Assembly: GCF_900105045.1 (NCBI RefSeq)
Contig: NZ_LT629739.1
Location: forward strand, 496,001-560,000
Length of the DNA stretch: 64,000 nt
Reading direction: 5' to 3'
Origin: Brevibacterium picturae
GTDB taxonomy: Bacteria; Actinomycetota; Actinomycetes; Actinomycetales; Brevibacteriaceae
The notes under the pieces are model-generated. The model was not told where the DNA came from and ran no database searches. It saw only the letters and a program-made list of their open reading frames with translations. Below, in pieces: positions 1 through 7,815 of this stretch. A program made the position numbers and the translations under genes. Positions within the stretch are counted from its first letter, which is position 1, and the number at the start of each line of letters is the position of its first letter.

Positions 1-590
1 TCTCGGCCCCGACGTTCTGGATCGCTGCGGTCGGCTACTTCGTCTTCTTCTTCAAACTCAGACTCGTCGGCGGGGCCGGTCGGCTCGACCCCTGGATGAC
101 GCCGCCGCCCCGGGTGACGGGCCTGTACACGGTCGATTCCCTCCTGGCCGGTCAGATGGCGACCTTCACCAATGCTCTCGGCCATCTGATCCTCCCCTCC
201 TGTGTTCTGGCGCTGTTCACGATCGGGCTGCTGACGCGATTCAGCCGCTCGAGCGTGCTCGACATCATCAAACTCGACTACGTCACGGCGGCCAAGGCGA
301 AGGGGCTGGCCCCGCGCACGGTCGTGTTCAAGTACATCTTCCGCGGCGCTCTGGTTCCGATCATCACGGTCGTGGGTCTGGCCTTCGGGTCGCTGCTGTC
401 CGGGGCGGTGCTCACGGAGACCGTCTTCGCCTGGAACGGCCTCGGGCAGTATGCCTACCGGGGCGCGACGACGCTCGACTTGCCCGTCATCATGGGTGTG
501 GGTCTGGTCATCGGAATCGTGTACATCATCGTCAATTTCGTCGTCGACCTGATCTACGGCTTCGTGGATCCGAGAGTGAGGGTGCGATGA
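1..590 (+). CDS. ABC transporter permease, DppB/OppB type (5' end outside window)
   Basis: Inner-membrane permease of a peptide/nickel-type ABC importer. The reading frame is open from base 3 and runs to TGA at 588, so only the C-terminal part (about 196 residues) is present and the start lies upstream. Several hydrophobic segments are visible, and the EAA loop that contacts the ATPase is recognisable (DYVTAAKAKGL, then a Gly/Pro-rich stretch near base 290-360). The stop overlaps the next start by 4 bp (ATGA), so it is translationally coupled to the second permease. It is the first visible gene of a six-gene plus-strand operon ending in an isoaspartyl dipeptidase and an antiporter. The substrate-binding protein is not in the window and probably lies upstream. 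Confidence 0.9.
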   Translation, partial: SAPTFWIAAVGYFVFFFKLRLVGGAGRLDPWMTPPPRVTGLYTVDSLLAGQMATFTNALGHLILPSCVLALFTIGLLTRFSRSSVLDIIKLDYVTAAKAKGLAPRTVVFKYIFRGALVPIITVVGLAFGSLLSGAVLTETVFAWNGLGQYAYRGATTLDLPVIMGVGLVIGIVYIIVNFVVDLIYGFVDPRVRVR

Positions 591-1528
591 GCATCAGTTC
601 ACCCAAACAGCCACCGACGAATGCCGATTCCACCGGCGCCGAGGCGCTCGACCGCAATCCCGTCGACGCCGGTATCAAACGGTGGAGACTGAGATTCCCG
701 AAGGCACTGCGCACGCCGCTCGGCTTCGTCGGGGCCGCCATCCTGCTCATCTGGCTGCTCGTGGCCCTCTTCGCGCCGCTGCTGGCGCCCTTCGACCCGC
801 TGGCCCAGAACTTCGGCCGACTGGTTGCCCCCGATGGCCAGAACATACTCGGCACCGACACCCTCGGACGCGACGTCTTCTCCCGCATCGTCGTGGCCGC
901 ACGCACGACTCTTCCGGCAGCGGTCTTCGTTGTTCTCTGCTCCGCGGTGATGGGGTCCGTGCTCGGTGCCATCGCCGGCTACTTCGGACGCTTCGTCGAT
1001 GAGATCATCATGCGCATCGCCGATCTCGTCTTCGCCTTCCCCACGATCATCCTCGCCATGGTGATCGCAGCCGCTCTCGGCCCCGGGCTGAAGAACGCGA
1101 TCATCGCCATCCTCCTCGTGTCGTGGCCCTCCTATGCACGCGTCACCAGGTCACTGGTGATGACGGCGCGCAGCAGCGAATACGTCATCGCCGGTCGGCT
1201 GCTCGGCTTCAGCGCCGGCAAGTCGCTGCTGCGTGAGATCGCTCCCAACGTCGTCTCGCCCATCGTCGTCCTGGCCACCTTGGATGTGGGCACCGCGATC
1301 TTGACGATGGCCGGGCTGTCGTTCCTGTCCCTGGGCGTCGTTCCTCCGACTCCCGATTGGGGCGCGATGATCAGTGAGGGCGTCTCCCAGTTCTCCGCAT
1401 GGTGGATCGCGTTCTTCCCCGGCCTGTGCATCCTCACCATCGTCGTGGCCTTCAATTTCATCGGAGACAGTCTGCGGGACACACTCGATCCGCACACCGC
1501 GCAGGAAGTGGGAGAGACAACCAAATGA
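587..1528 (+). CDS. ABC transporter permease, DppC/OppC type
   Basis: Second inner-membrane permease of the peptide-type importer, 313 aa, the usual length for DppC. The roughly 50-residue polar N-terminus is followed by a first membrane helix (about residues 45-68), the DppC-typical short periplasmic segment with LGTDTLGRDVFSR, and five further helices. The EAA loop is near residues 200-225 (EYVIAGRLLGFSAGKS). The start ATG overlaps the preceding stop, and its own stop overlaps the start of the ATPase gene at 1525, so the operon is tightly coupled. Together with the preceding gene it should form the transmembrane channel. Peptide specificity cannot be read from the permease; the dipeptidase downstream suggests beta-aspartyl dipeptides (inference). 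Confidence 0.93.
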   Translation: MSISSPKQPPTNADSTGAEALDRNPVDAGIKRWRLRFPKALRTPLGFVGAAILLIWLLVALFAPLLAPFDPLAQNFGRLVAPDGQNILGTDTLGRDVFSRIVVAARTTLPAAVFVVLCSAVMGSVLGAIAGYFGRFVDEIIMRIADLVFAFPTIILAMVIAAALGPGLKNAIIAILLVSWPSYARVTRSLVMTARSSEYVIAGRLLGFSAGKSLLREIAPNVVSPIVVLATLDVGTAILTMAGLSFLSLGVVPPTPDWGAMISEGVSQFSAWWIAFFPGLCILTIVVAFNFIGDSLRDTLDPHTAQEVGETTK

Positions 1529-2319
1529 GCGTCATCAGCATTCGCGATCTCAACCTGAGCGTGACGACCGGGTCGGAGGAGAAGCACATTCTTCGCGACG
1601 TGTCCTTCGATCTCGAAGCCGGGAAGATCACCGGTGTCGCCGGGGCATCGGGCTCCGGCAAGACCCAGACCGGGTTGGCCATCATGGGTCTGTCACCGGA
1701 TCGGTCGACGCTGTCGGGCAGCATCGACTTCGCCGGCACCGAACTCGTCGGGCTGCCGTCGAAGAAGCACAATCGGCTGCGCGGTCGGCAGCTGGCGATG
1801 GTGTTCCAGGATCCGTCCTCGGCCTTCCACCCCATGCTCTCGATCGGCGACCAGATCACCGACCACCTCCGACACCACCGGAAGGTCTCGAAGAAGGAGG
1901 CCCTGCGTCAGGCCATCAGGATCCTCGGGCAGACGAAGGTGCCCCACCCGGAGGAGGCGGTCTCGAAGTACCCTCACCAGTTCTCGGGCGGGCAGCTGCA
2001 GCGCATCGCCTTCGCCTCGGCGATCATCTGCGAACCGAAGGTCCTCATCGCCGACGAACCGACGACGGCCCTCGACGTCACCGTGCAGGCGGGGATCCTG
2101 CGTCTGCTGCGTGAGCTCTGCGATGATCTCAACCTCGCCGTCCTGCTGGTCACTCACGACTTCGGGGTTCTGTCCTCGGTGGCCGACACCATCGTCGTGA
2201 TGGAGAGCGGGCTGGTGGTCGAGACCGGCGATCGGGAGCCGCTGATCACAGCACCCCAGCACGAATACACCCGATCGCTCATCGAATCACTGCCCGGAGC
2301 GGAGGTCTCACCCCGATGA
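1525..2319 (+). CDS. ABC transporter ATP-binding protein, DppD/OppD type
   Basis: First of two ATPases that drive the peptide importer, 264 aa. Walker A (GASGSGKT) lies at about residues 40-47, the ABC signature (FSGGQ) at about 153, and Walker B with the D-loop (ADEPTTALD) at about 176. The frame stays open further upstream, but the ATG at 1525 is chosen because it overlaps the permease stop (ATGA), gives a normal N-terminus ahead of Walker A, and the upstream part would lie inside the permease gene. It lacks the long C-terminal oligopeptide-binding extension of some OppD proteins. Its stop overlaps the next ATPase start at 2316. Confidence 0.92.
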   Translation: MSVISIRDLNLSVTTGSEEKHILRDVSFDLEAGKITGVAGASGSGKTQTGLAIMGLSPDRSTLSGSIDFAGTELVGLPSKKHNRLRGRQLAMVFQDPSSAFHPMLSIGDQITDHLRHHRKVSKKEALRQAIRILGQTKVPHPEEAVSKYPHQFSGGQLQRIAFASAIICEPKVLIADEPTTALDVTVQAGILRLLRELCDDLNLAVLLVTHDFGVLSSVADTIVVMESGLVVETGDREPLITAPQHEYTRSLIESLPGAEVSPR

Positions 2320-3125
2320 CGACAACGAAGGACGACACCCGAACGCCCGCGCAGCCGCTGCTCGAACTCGACAACGTCGCCTGCGAGTACAAGCTCGACG
2401 GAGGCGGACGCTTCCGCGCCGTCAGCGACGTATCCCTGCAGCTGGGCCGGTCCGAGGTGCTCGGACTCGTCGGCGAATCAGGCTGCGGAAAGTCGACGCT
2501 GGCCAAACTCATCTGCGGACTCGAGAAGCCTGCCGCTGGACGCATCACCTTCGATTCGCACCCGGTGAAGCCACTCGGTCTGGGCCGCCGCCCCGATGAG
2601 CTGCTGGGGATCCAGATGGTGTTCCAAAACCCCTACGCATCCCTGAACCCACGCAGGCGCATCAGAGATCAGCTCACCGATGCCCTCGCCCTCGACCCGG
2701 ACCAGACGTGGACGGTCGACTCCCTCCTCGAGGCGGTCGACCTGCCCCTCGATGCCGCCGGGAGGTTCTCCCATTCGTTCTCCGGCGGCCAACGACAGCG
2801 CATCGCCATCGCCCGCGCGCTCGCCGCCGGGCCCAAGGTGCTCGTGGGAGACGAGCCGATCGCCTCGCTCGATGCCTTCCTCCAGGCCAGAATCGCCACG
2901 ATGATGAGAGACCTGGCCATCGAATCGGGCGCGTCGATGATTTTCATCAGTCACGATCTCTCCATCGTCCATGAGATCGCCGATCGGGTGGCAGTCATGG
3001 AGGCAGGTGGGGTCGTCGAAGTCGGCTCGACCGAACAGATCTGGAACGATCCCCAGCATCCCTACACGAAGAAGCTGCTGAGCGCCATCCCTCGGGTCGA
3101 TGGCAAGGGGATCATTCCGGGGTAA
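2316..3125 (+). CDS. ABC transporter ATP-binding protein, DppF/OppF type
   Basis: Second ATPase of the importer, 269 aa. Walker A (GESGCGKS) is near residue 53, the signature (FSGGQRQR) near 155, and Walker B near 177-180 (GDEPIASLD). The C-terminal part carries the usual oligopeptide-ATPase tail with a HPYTKKLL motif. GDEP in place of the more common ADEP is a mild variation that keeps the acidic pair. The ATG at 2316 overlaps the stop of the DppD-like gene. A 35-bp gap with a strong Shine-Dalgarno (GAGGAG) separates it from the dipeptidase gene. Confidence 0.92.
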   Translation: MTTTKDDTRTPAQPLLELDNVACEYKLDGGGRFRAVSDVSLQLGRSEVLGLVGESGCGKSTLAKLICGLEKPAAGRITFDSHPVKPLGLGRRPDELLGIQMVFQNPYASLNPRRRIRDQLTDALALDPDQTWTVDSLLEAVDLPLDAAGRFSHSFSGGQRQRIAIARALAAGPKVLVGDEPIASLDAFLQARIATMMRDLAIESGASMIFISHDLSIVHEIADRVAVMEAGGVVEVGSTEQIWNDPQHPYTKKLLSAIPRVDGKGIIPG

Positions 3126-3160
3126 CCTTTGCAAGGAAAGTTGCGAGGAGGAGACAGACC

Positions 3161-4303
3161 ATGGTGACATTGCTGCGCGGGGCCGATATCTGTGCCCCGG
3201 AACGGCTCGGGAAGCAGGACATCCTCATCGAGGGGCAGCAGATCACCTTCATCGGTGACCTACCCGCCGAGGCGATCCACGGACTTCCCAACGCCGCCGT
3301 CATCGATGCCGAGGGGCTGACGGCGATTCCAGGGTTCATCGACCCGCATGTCCACATCGCCGGTGGCGGAGGCGAAGGCGGGTATGCCAATCGCACCCCC
3401 GAGATCCTGGTCAGCGACATCGTGCGCTCCGGGGTGACCACTGTCATCGGCTGTCTGGGCACCGACGGAGTGACCCGCAGTCACGCCGATCTCCTCGCCA
3501 AGGCCAGAGGCCTCGAGGCGGAGGGCATCTCCACCTACATCTACACGGGCAGCTATCAGGTCCCGGCACGAACCCTGACCGGCGCTGTCGTCGACGACGT
3601 CGTCCTCATCGACAAAGTCATCGGCGTCGGAGAGGTCGCGATCTCCGACAGGCGTTCATTCCAACCCACCGTCGAGGCGCTGGCCGAGCTCGTCAGCCAG
3701 GCTCATGTCGGCGGGCTGCTGTCCGGCAAGGCGGGCATCACCCACTTCCACGTCGGGCCGTACTCGACTCGCCTTGCCCCGCTGCATCGGCTCCTCGACG
3801 AGTACCCGATCGCGCCGCAGGCCATCTACGCCACCCACATCACCCGGTCCCCCGAGCTCCTGGCCGACGCGGTGGACCTGGCGGCCAAAGGTGCCACGGT
3901 CGATATGACTGCGTCGTCCGCAACGACGGATTCGCTGAGAGACTACATCCGCCTCGGCGGGGATCTCAGCCGGCTGACGCTCTCCTCCGATGCCAACGGC
4001 AGCCTGCCGGAGTTCGACTCCGATGGGCGGCTCATCGGCATGGAAGTGGCCAAGCAGACGACTCTGTACGAACAGGTGTGGGCGTGTGCCGATATCCCTG
4101 GTCTCGACCTGTCCCAGGCCATTTCCCTCGTCACGTCCAATACGGCAGATGCTCTCGGGCTCGGGCACAAGGGACGCCTCCGACCCGGTGCCGATGCCGA
4201 CATCCTCCTCACCGATGACCAGCACACCATTGCGCTCGCCTTTGCCCAGGGAGGCGAAATCGTCCGCAACGGCGAACCGCAGATCCGAGGCACTTTCGAA
4301 TGA
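3161..4303 (+). CDS. iadA: Isoaspartyl dipeptidase (beta-aspartyl peptidase), IadA
   Basis: Amidohydrolase-superfamily enzyme that hydrolyses beta-aspartyl (isoaspartyl) dipeptides released from damaged proteins, 380 aa as in E. coli IadA. The metal-binding HxH is at residues 63-65 (DPHVH) and is followed by a glycine-rich loop with GGYANRTPE. Further expected ligands are seen in THFHVG, YATHITR and LSSDANGS, which match His201, His230 and the catalytic Asp285 of the E. coli enzyme from memory of that family. The carboxylated lysine of E. coli IadA seems to be Glu here (GVGEVAISD). A GAGGAG Shine-Dalgarno precedes the ATG. The stop overlaps the antiporter start. The link to a peptide ABC importer suggests import followed by cytoplasmic cleavage. 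Confidence 0.9.
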   Translation: MVTLLRGADICAPERLGKQDILIEGQQITFIGDLPAEAIHGLPNAAVIDAEGLTAIPGFIDPHVHIAGGGGEGGYANRTPEILVSDIVRSGVTTVIGCLGTDGVTRSHADLLAKARGLEAEGISTYIYTGSYQVPARTLTGAVVDDVVLIDKVIGVGEVAISDRRSFQPTVEALAELVSQAHVGGLLSGKAGITHFHVGPYSTRLAPLHRLLDEYPIAPQAIYATHITRSPELLADAVDLAAKGATVDMTASSATTDSLRDYIRLGGDLSRLTLSSDANGSLPEFDSDGRLIGMEVAKQTTLYEQVWACADIPGLDLSQAISLVTSNTADALGLGHKGRLRPGADADILLTDDQHTIALAFAQGGEIVRNGEPQIRGTFE

Positions 4304-5742
4304 GCGACGAGCACGACACGACAACGGCCACTGACGACGTCGAGCAGAGGCGCCCGCCCTTGGGCTGGTCGCTCGTTCCACTGGCTGCGATGCTCGTCCT
4401 GCTGGCGGTGGGCTACGGCGTCCTCGGTCTCGCACCCGAACCGCTGCTGATCCTCTCAGCGATCATCGCCGGCCTGGTGGCACTGCGGATGGGGCTGACC
4501 TGGGAAGAGATGCTGCTGGGCATCAGAGAGAAGCTCGACACGGCGATGCCGGCTCTGCTCGTGCTCATCTCGATCGGCATCCTCATCGGCACATGGATGA
4601 TCGCCGGCACCATTCCGATGATGATCTACTACGGGCTCGGGTTCATCAGCGCACAGTTCATCGTCCTCATCGCCTTCGTCATCTCCGCGATCGTCTCGGT
4701 CATCACCGGAACGTCGTGGGGCTCGGCCGGAACCGTGGGAGTCGCCCTCATGGGAATCGCCACTGGGCTCGACGCACCGCTGGCTGCCACGGCCGGCGCC
4801 ATCGTCGCCGGCGCCTATTTCGGGGACAAGCTATCGCCGCTGTCGGATACGACGAACCTGGCACCGATCGCGGCCGGCACCACCCTGTGGGAGCACATTC
4901 GACACATGCTCTACACCACGCTCCCGGCTACGATCGTGGCGCTGGCGATCTACCTGTTCGTCGGCGTCAACCAGCCCTCGGGTGGGACCGATTCGGAGCG
5001 GATCGATGCTGTCACGGGGACGCTGAGCAGCCTCTTCGACTTCAACGTGCTTCTGCTGCTGCCGATGCTCATCGTCTTGGGCGGAGCGATCCTCAAGCTC
5101 CCGACCCTGCCGACGATCATCGGCTCCTCTCTGGTGGCCGGCATCCTCGCCGCAATCTTCCAGAAGGTCAGCCTCGAATCGATCTTCGCCTCGACCGTCG
5201 ACGGATTCACCCCTGACATGCTCGAGGTCGGTGAGGAAACCATCGACGGTCTCGATCCCGACGTCACGGAACTGGTCACGCAGGGTGGGATGGCGTCGAT
5301 GACCGGTGTCATCCTCATTGCGTTCAGTGCCTTCGCCTTCGCCGGCATCATGTCCAAGTCCGGTGCTCTCGAGACCATCATCCGATCGCTGCTGAAGTTC
5401 GTGAAGCGCACAGGAGATCTCGTCCTCTCCACGGTGCTCTCATGCATCACGATGGCCGTCGTGACCGGCAACTCCTATCTGTCGATCATCGTCCCGGGCG
5501 AACTGTTCAAGAAGGCCTACGCCGATCGTGGCCTGGATGCCAAGAACCTTTCCCGCACGCTCGAGGACTCCGGCACCGTCGTCGTTCCGCTCATCCCCTG
5601 GTCCTCGGCAGGCGTCTACATGGCCGGAGTTCTGGGCGTCTCCGTCCTCGACTACGCCCCGTGGGCAGTGTTCTGCTATGTCGGCTTCGCCTTCGCGATC
5701 ATCCTCGGCTACACCGGAATCGGCATCGCCAAGCGCCGCTGA
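4300..5742 (+). CDS. Na+/H+ antiporter, NhaC family
   Basis: Polytopic membrane protein of 480 aa with about 11-12 predicted helices after a short acidic N-terminus. Family features include the conserved segment with TGTSWGSAGTVG near residue 145 and GAYFGDKLSPLSDTTNLA near 170, which carries the charged residues expected in the ion path. NhaC-type proteins exchange Na+ for H+ or, in some members, for organic anions such as malate/lactate. Here it is the last gene of the dipeptide operon and overlaps iadA by 4 bp, so a role in exporting a product such as aspartate, or in balancing ions during peptide uptake, is possible but unproven. The next gene is convergent 40 bp downstream. Confidence 0.85.
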   Translation: MSDEHDTTTATDDVEQRRPPLGWSLVPLAAMLVLLAVGYGVLGLAPEPLLILSAIIAGLVALRMGLTWEEMLLGIREKLDTAMPALLVLISIGILIGTWMIAGTIPMMIYYGLGFISAQFIVLIAFVISAIVSVITGTSWGSAGTVGVALMGIATGLDAPLAATAGAIVAGAYFGDKLSPLSDTTNLAPIAAGTTLWEHIRHMLYTTLPATIVALAIYLFVGVNQPSGGTDSERIDAVTGTLSSLFDFNVLLLLPMLIVLGGAILKLPTLPTIIGSSLVAGILAAIFQKVSLESIFASTVDGFTPDMLEVGEETIDGLDPDVTELVTQGGMASMTGVILIAFSAFAFAGIMSKSGALETIIRSLLKFVKRTGDLVLSTVLSCITMAVVTGNSYLSIIVPGELFKKAYADRGLDAKNLSRTLEDSGTVVVPLIPWSSAGVYMAGVLGVSVLDYAPWAVFCYVGFAFAIILGYTGIGIAKRR

Positions 5743-5782
5743 CCGACCATGTCACGCCGCTGACCGAGCGCTCCTTGCGGAT

Positions 5783-6694
5783 TCAGAGATGTGGCGGGCT
5801 GCTCCTCTCGTCGGCGCCGAGGTATTCGGTCGGGGTGTATCCGGTGACGCGGTGGAAATCGGCCGTGAAGTGCGATTGGTCGAACCACCCGAACATCGCT
5901 GCGAGCTCAGCAAACGACCGATCCCATCCCTGATCGATCGCCGCCACCGCATCGCGGACCCGCGCACGGGTAAGGATCCTCTTGACCCCCACACCGCAGT
6001 ATTCGCGGAACATCCGCTGCAGGGATCGTTCGCTCATTTCGCAACGCGATGACAGCTCGCCGAGGCTGATGATGCTCGGGTCATCGAGGAGATCCAGCAC
6101 CTGTGCGAACCGGGCATGGCCCTCGGTCATCCTCGGGTGCCGGGAGAGCAGCCAGGACTCGAGCACCTTCGCGGCCGAGCGCAGGTCAGTCTCCCGGACC
6201 TCGTCGACAGCAAGCTGCTCATTGAGGCCCAACTCCTCATCGATCCCCGAAAACCAGCCACCGGCCGGCACAGTTGTGTCCCGAATCAGTGACGGCGGTT
6301 CGTGCGCGAACGCCAGTGTGCCGCCGAGGTGGAAATTGACACCGATGACGCCGCCCCGACCGTACAGACCCACGTCGAATCGACGAGTGGTCACCGGGCC
6401 GGTCAGCCACGTCCCGGCTCCGCTCGTGTTCGCCCGATAGATGTCGCCGAACTCGACGGTGAGGTTGATTCCCGGTTCCGATACGGTCGCCGTGTGATAA
6501 CGCTTGCCGTCCGGCAGGTCCCAGGTCACCGCCCAGTAGCGTCGCACCCAGGGACGCAGCTCCTCGGCCACAGTCATCGGCACCGAATAGCGTGCATGGT
6601 CGAGCAGCTCCGCGGGTTTGAGCACGCGGCCGAAGAAATGCTCGGGAGGAGCAGCCCTTCGTGGCGGGTTTTTCCTATCGACGACATCGTCCAT
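5783..6694 (-). CDS. AraC-family transcriptional regulator
   Basis: DNA-binding regulator of 303 aa. The C-terminal third (about residues 205-300) is an AraC/XylS double helix-turn-helix with the typical SLGELSSRCEMSERSLQRMF first helix pair and WFDQSHFTADFHRVTGYTP at the end. The N-terminal two thirds resemble the DUF6597-type sensor domain often paired with this HTH, including a PWVRRYWAVTWDL segment and a GVNFHLGG segment. The ATG at 6694 is only 9 bp from the divergent VOC gene; an internal ATG at codon 40 is a possible alternative that would leave room for a promoter. It may control itself and the VOC gene. Confidence 0.88.
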   Translation of the reverse strand: MDDVVDRKNPPRRAAPPEHFFGRVLKPAELLDHARYSVPMTVAEELRPWVRRYWAVTWDLPDGKRYHTATVSEPGINLTVEFGDIYRANTSGAGTWLTGPVTTRRFDVGLYGRGGVIGVNFHLGGTLAFAHEPPSLIRDTTVPAGGWFSGIDEELGLNEQLAVDEVRETDLRSAAKVLESWLLSRHPRMTEGHARFAQVLDLLDDPSIISLGELSSRCEMSERSLQRMFREYCGVGVKRILTRARVRDAVAAIDQGWDRSFAELAAMFGWFDQSHFTADFHRVTGYTPTEYLGADERSSPPHL

Positions 6695-6703
6695 GGAACA
6701 AGA

Positions 6704-7132
6704 ATGACAGACATGACTGACACACAGATGAACGAAGCCCCTACCCCTTCCACCGTTGCCGATGCGGCGCCCGTCGCGAACCTGGCCATGGTCACGCTCG
6801 ATGCCCCGGACGCCGCCGCACTCGGCGACTTCTACTCAAAGGTCCTGGACTGGCCGGTGGCATATTCGGACGAGAACTACGCCATGCTCACCGGCCCCAG
6901 CCATGCATTGGGTATCGGCACGATTCCGGACTACAAGCGACCTGACTGGCCCGATGACGGTCACAAACAGTTCCATCTCGACCTCGCTGCTGACGATGTG
7001 GAAGCCGCTGCTGCCAGGTGTGTGGAGCTCGGTGCCGAACGTGCCGATCCCCAACCGGGCGAGACCTGGATCGTGCTTCTCGACCCGGCGGGCCACCCGT
7101 TCTGCATCTCCGACGCCAAGAACTGGGGCTGA
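6704..7132 (+). CDS. VOC-family (glyoxalase/bleomycin-resistance fold) protein
   Basis: Small cytoplasmic protein of 142 aa from the first ATG, with two alternative in-frame ATGs at 6713 and 6728. It shows one vicinal-oxygen-chelate unit: an N-terminal beta strand (NLAMVTLDAPD), the helix with LGDFYSKVLDW, and the C-terminal half with HLDLAADDVEAAAARCVELGA and VLLDPAGHPFCIS. Proteins of this kind bind or modify small molecules, often as resistance or isomerase enzymes, but the ligand cannot be told from sequence. It is transcribed divergently from the AraC-type regulator, which is often co-located with its target. The frame is open further upstream but that part overlaps the regulator and is not used. 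Confidence 0.82.
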   Translation: MTDMTDTQMNEAPTPSTVADAAPVANLAMVTLDAPDAAALGDFYSKVLDWPVAYSDENYAMLTGPSHALGIGTIPDYKRPDWPDDGHKQFHLDLAADDVEAAAARCVELGAERADPQPGETWIVLLDPAGHPFCISDAKNWG

Positions 7133-7143
7133 AGAGTGAGCGC

Positions 7144-7815
7144 CTAGAGTTTCGCCACCCGCACGATGTAGTGGGAGGAATCGAGACCGTCGACGAGGAT
7201 CGTGGACGAGAATCTGTCGTTGGCCCCGGTGACCACCCAGTTGGGTTTGAGGATCCCACTGGGCGCGGCTGCCTCGGTGATGCTCAGGCCCATGCCCAGC
7301 TTCACCGTCTTGACGACTTTCGTGCGCACCAGCGAACGGGCTGTGCGCCGCACGTCCCCCGGTCCCGGCTGTGGACCGGCCTGGTCAGAGGACTCGAACG
7401 CGTCGAGCCACTCATCGACGGTCACGGCTTCGCCACGAGGATCGAAATCGGCGATGAAGCCCTTGCCCGAATAGGCATTGACGAGGACGTTCATCAGCTG
7501 CCCCGCCGTCGGGTCCACCGACTGCGATCCCGCCGCTGTTGGCTTCGGGGAGCGACGGAAAAGGCTGCGGGTCCGGGCGCTGAGCACGGTCCACCAGAAC
7601 GGGTGGAGCGCCTCTCGAACCTCGGCCTCCGCGCCGGGCAGCTTGCGCCGGAAGACGGCGAGCGCCTCGGCGGCGGTGATGTTCGGTGCCAGCTTCAGCG
7701 CCGATTCCGGGGCCACCTTTCCGGTCGCGGGGCCCCGACCGGGGGGCGCACTCTGATCGGGTTCAGCAGGGCGTCCCGCTCCACCCGTTGCGTCAGATTC
7801 CGAATGTTCACGCAT
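7144..7815 (-). CDS. Hypothetical protein in the symporter operon
   Basis: Not recognised. The protein has 223 aa from the ATG at 7815, chosen because it overlaps the end of the symporter gene by 8 bp; the open frame continues upstream but only inside the symporter. The first 40 residues are rich in Gly, Pro, Ala and charged residues and are probably disordered. The rest has no clear membrane helix and includes ITAAEALAVFRRKLPGAE and a segment with a Trp pair (HPFWWTVL) that could lie at a membrane or partner surface. It is the third gene of an operon with a two-helix-or-less small protein and a sodium:solute symporter, so a role tied to that transporter is likely. The 3' end is 11 bp from the convergent VOC gene. 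Confidence 0.65.
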   Translation of the reverse strand: MREHSESDATGGAGRPAEPDQSAPPGRGPATGKVAPESALKLAPNITAAEALAVFRRKLPGAEAEVREALHPFWWTVLSARTRSLFRRSPKPTAAGSQSVDPTAGQLMNVLVNAYSGKGFIADFDPRGEAVTVDEWLDAFESSDQAGPQPGPGDVRRTARSLVRTKVVKTVKLGMGLSITEAAAPSGILKPNWVVTGANDRFSSTILVDGLDSSHYIVRVAKL

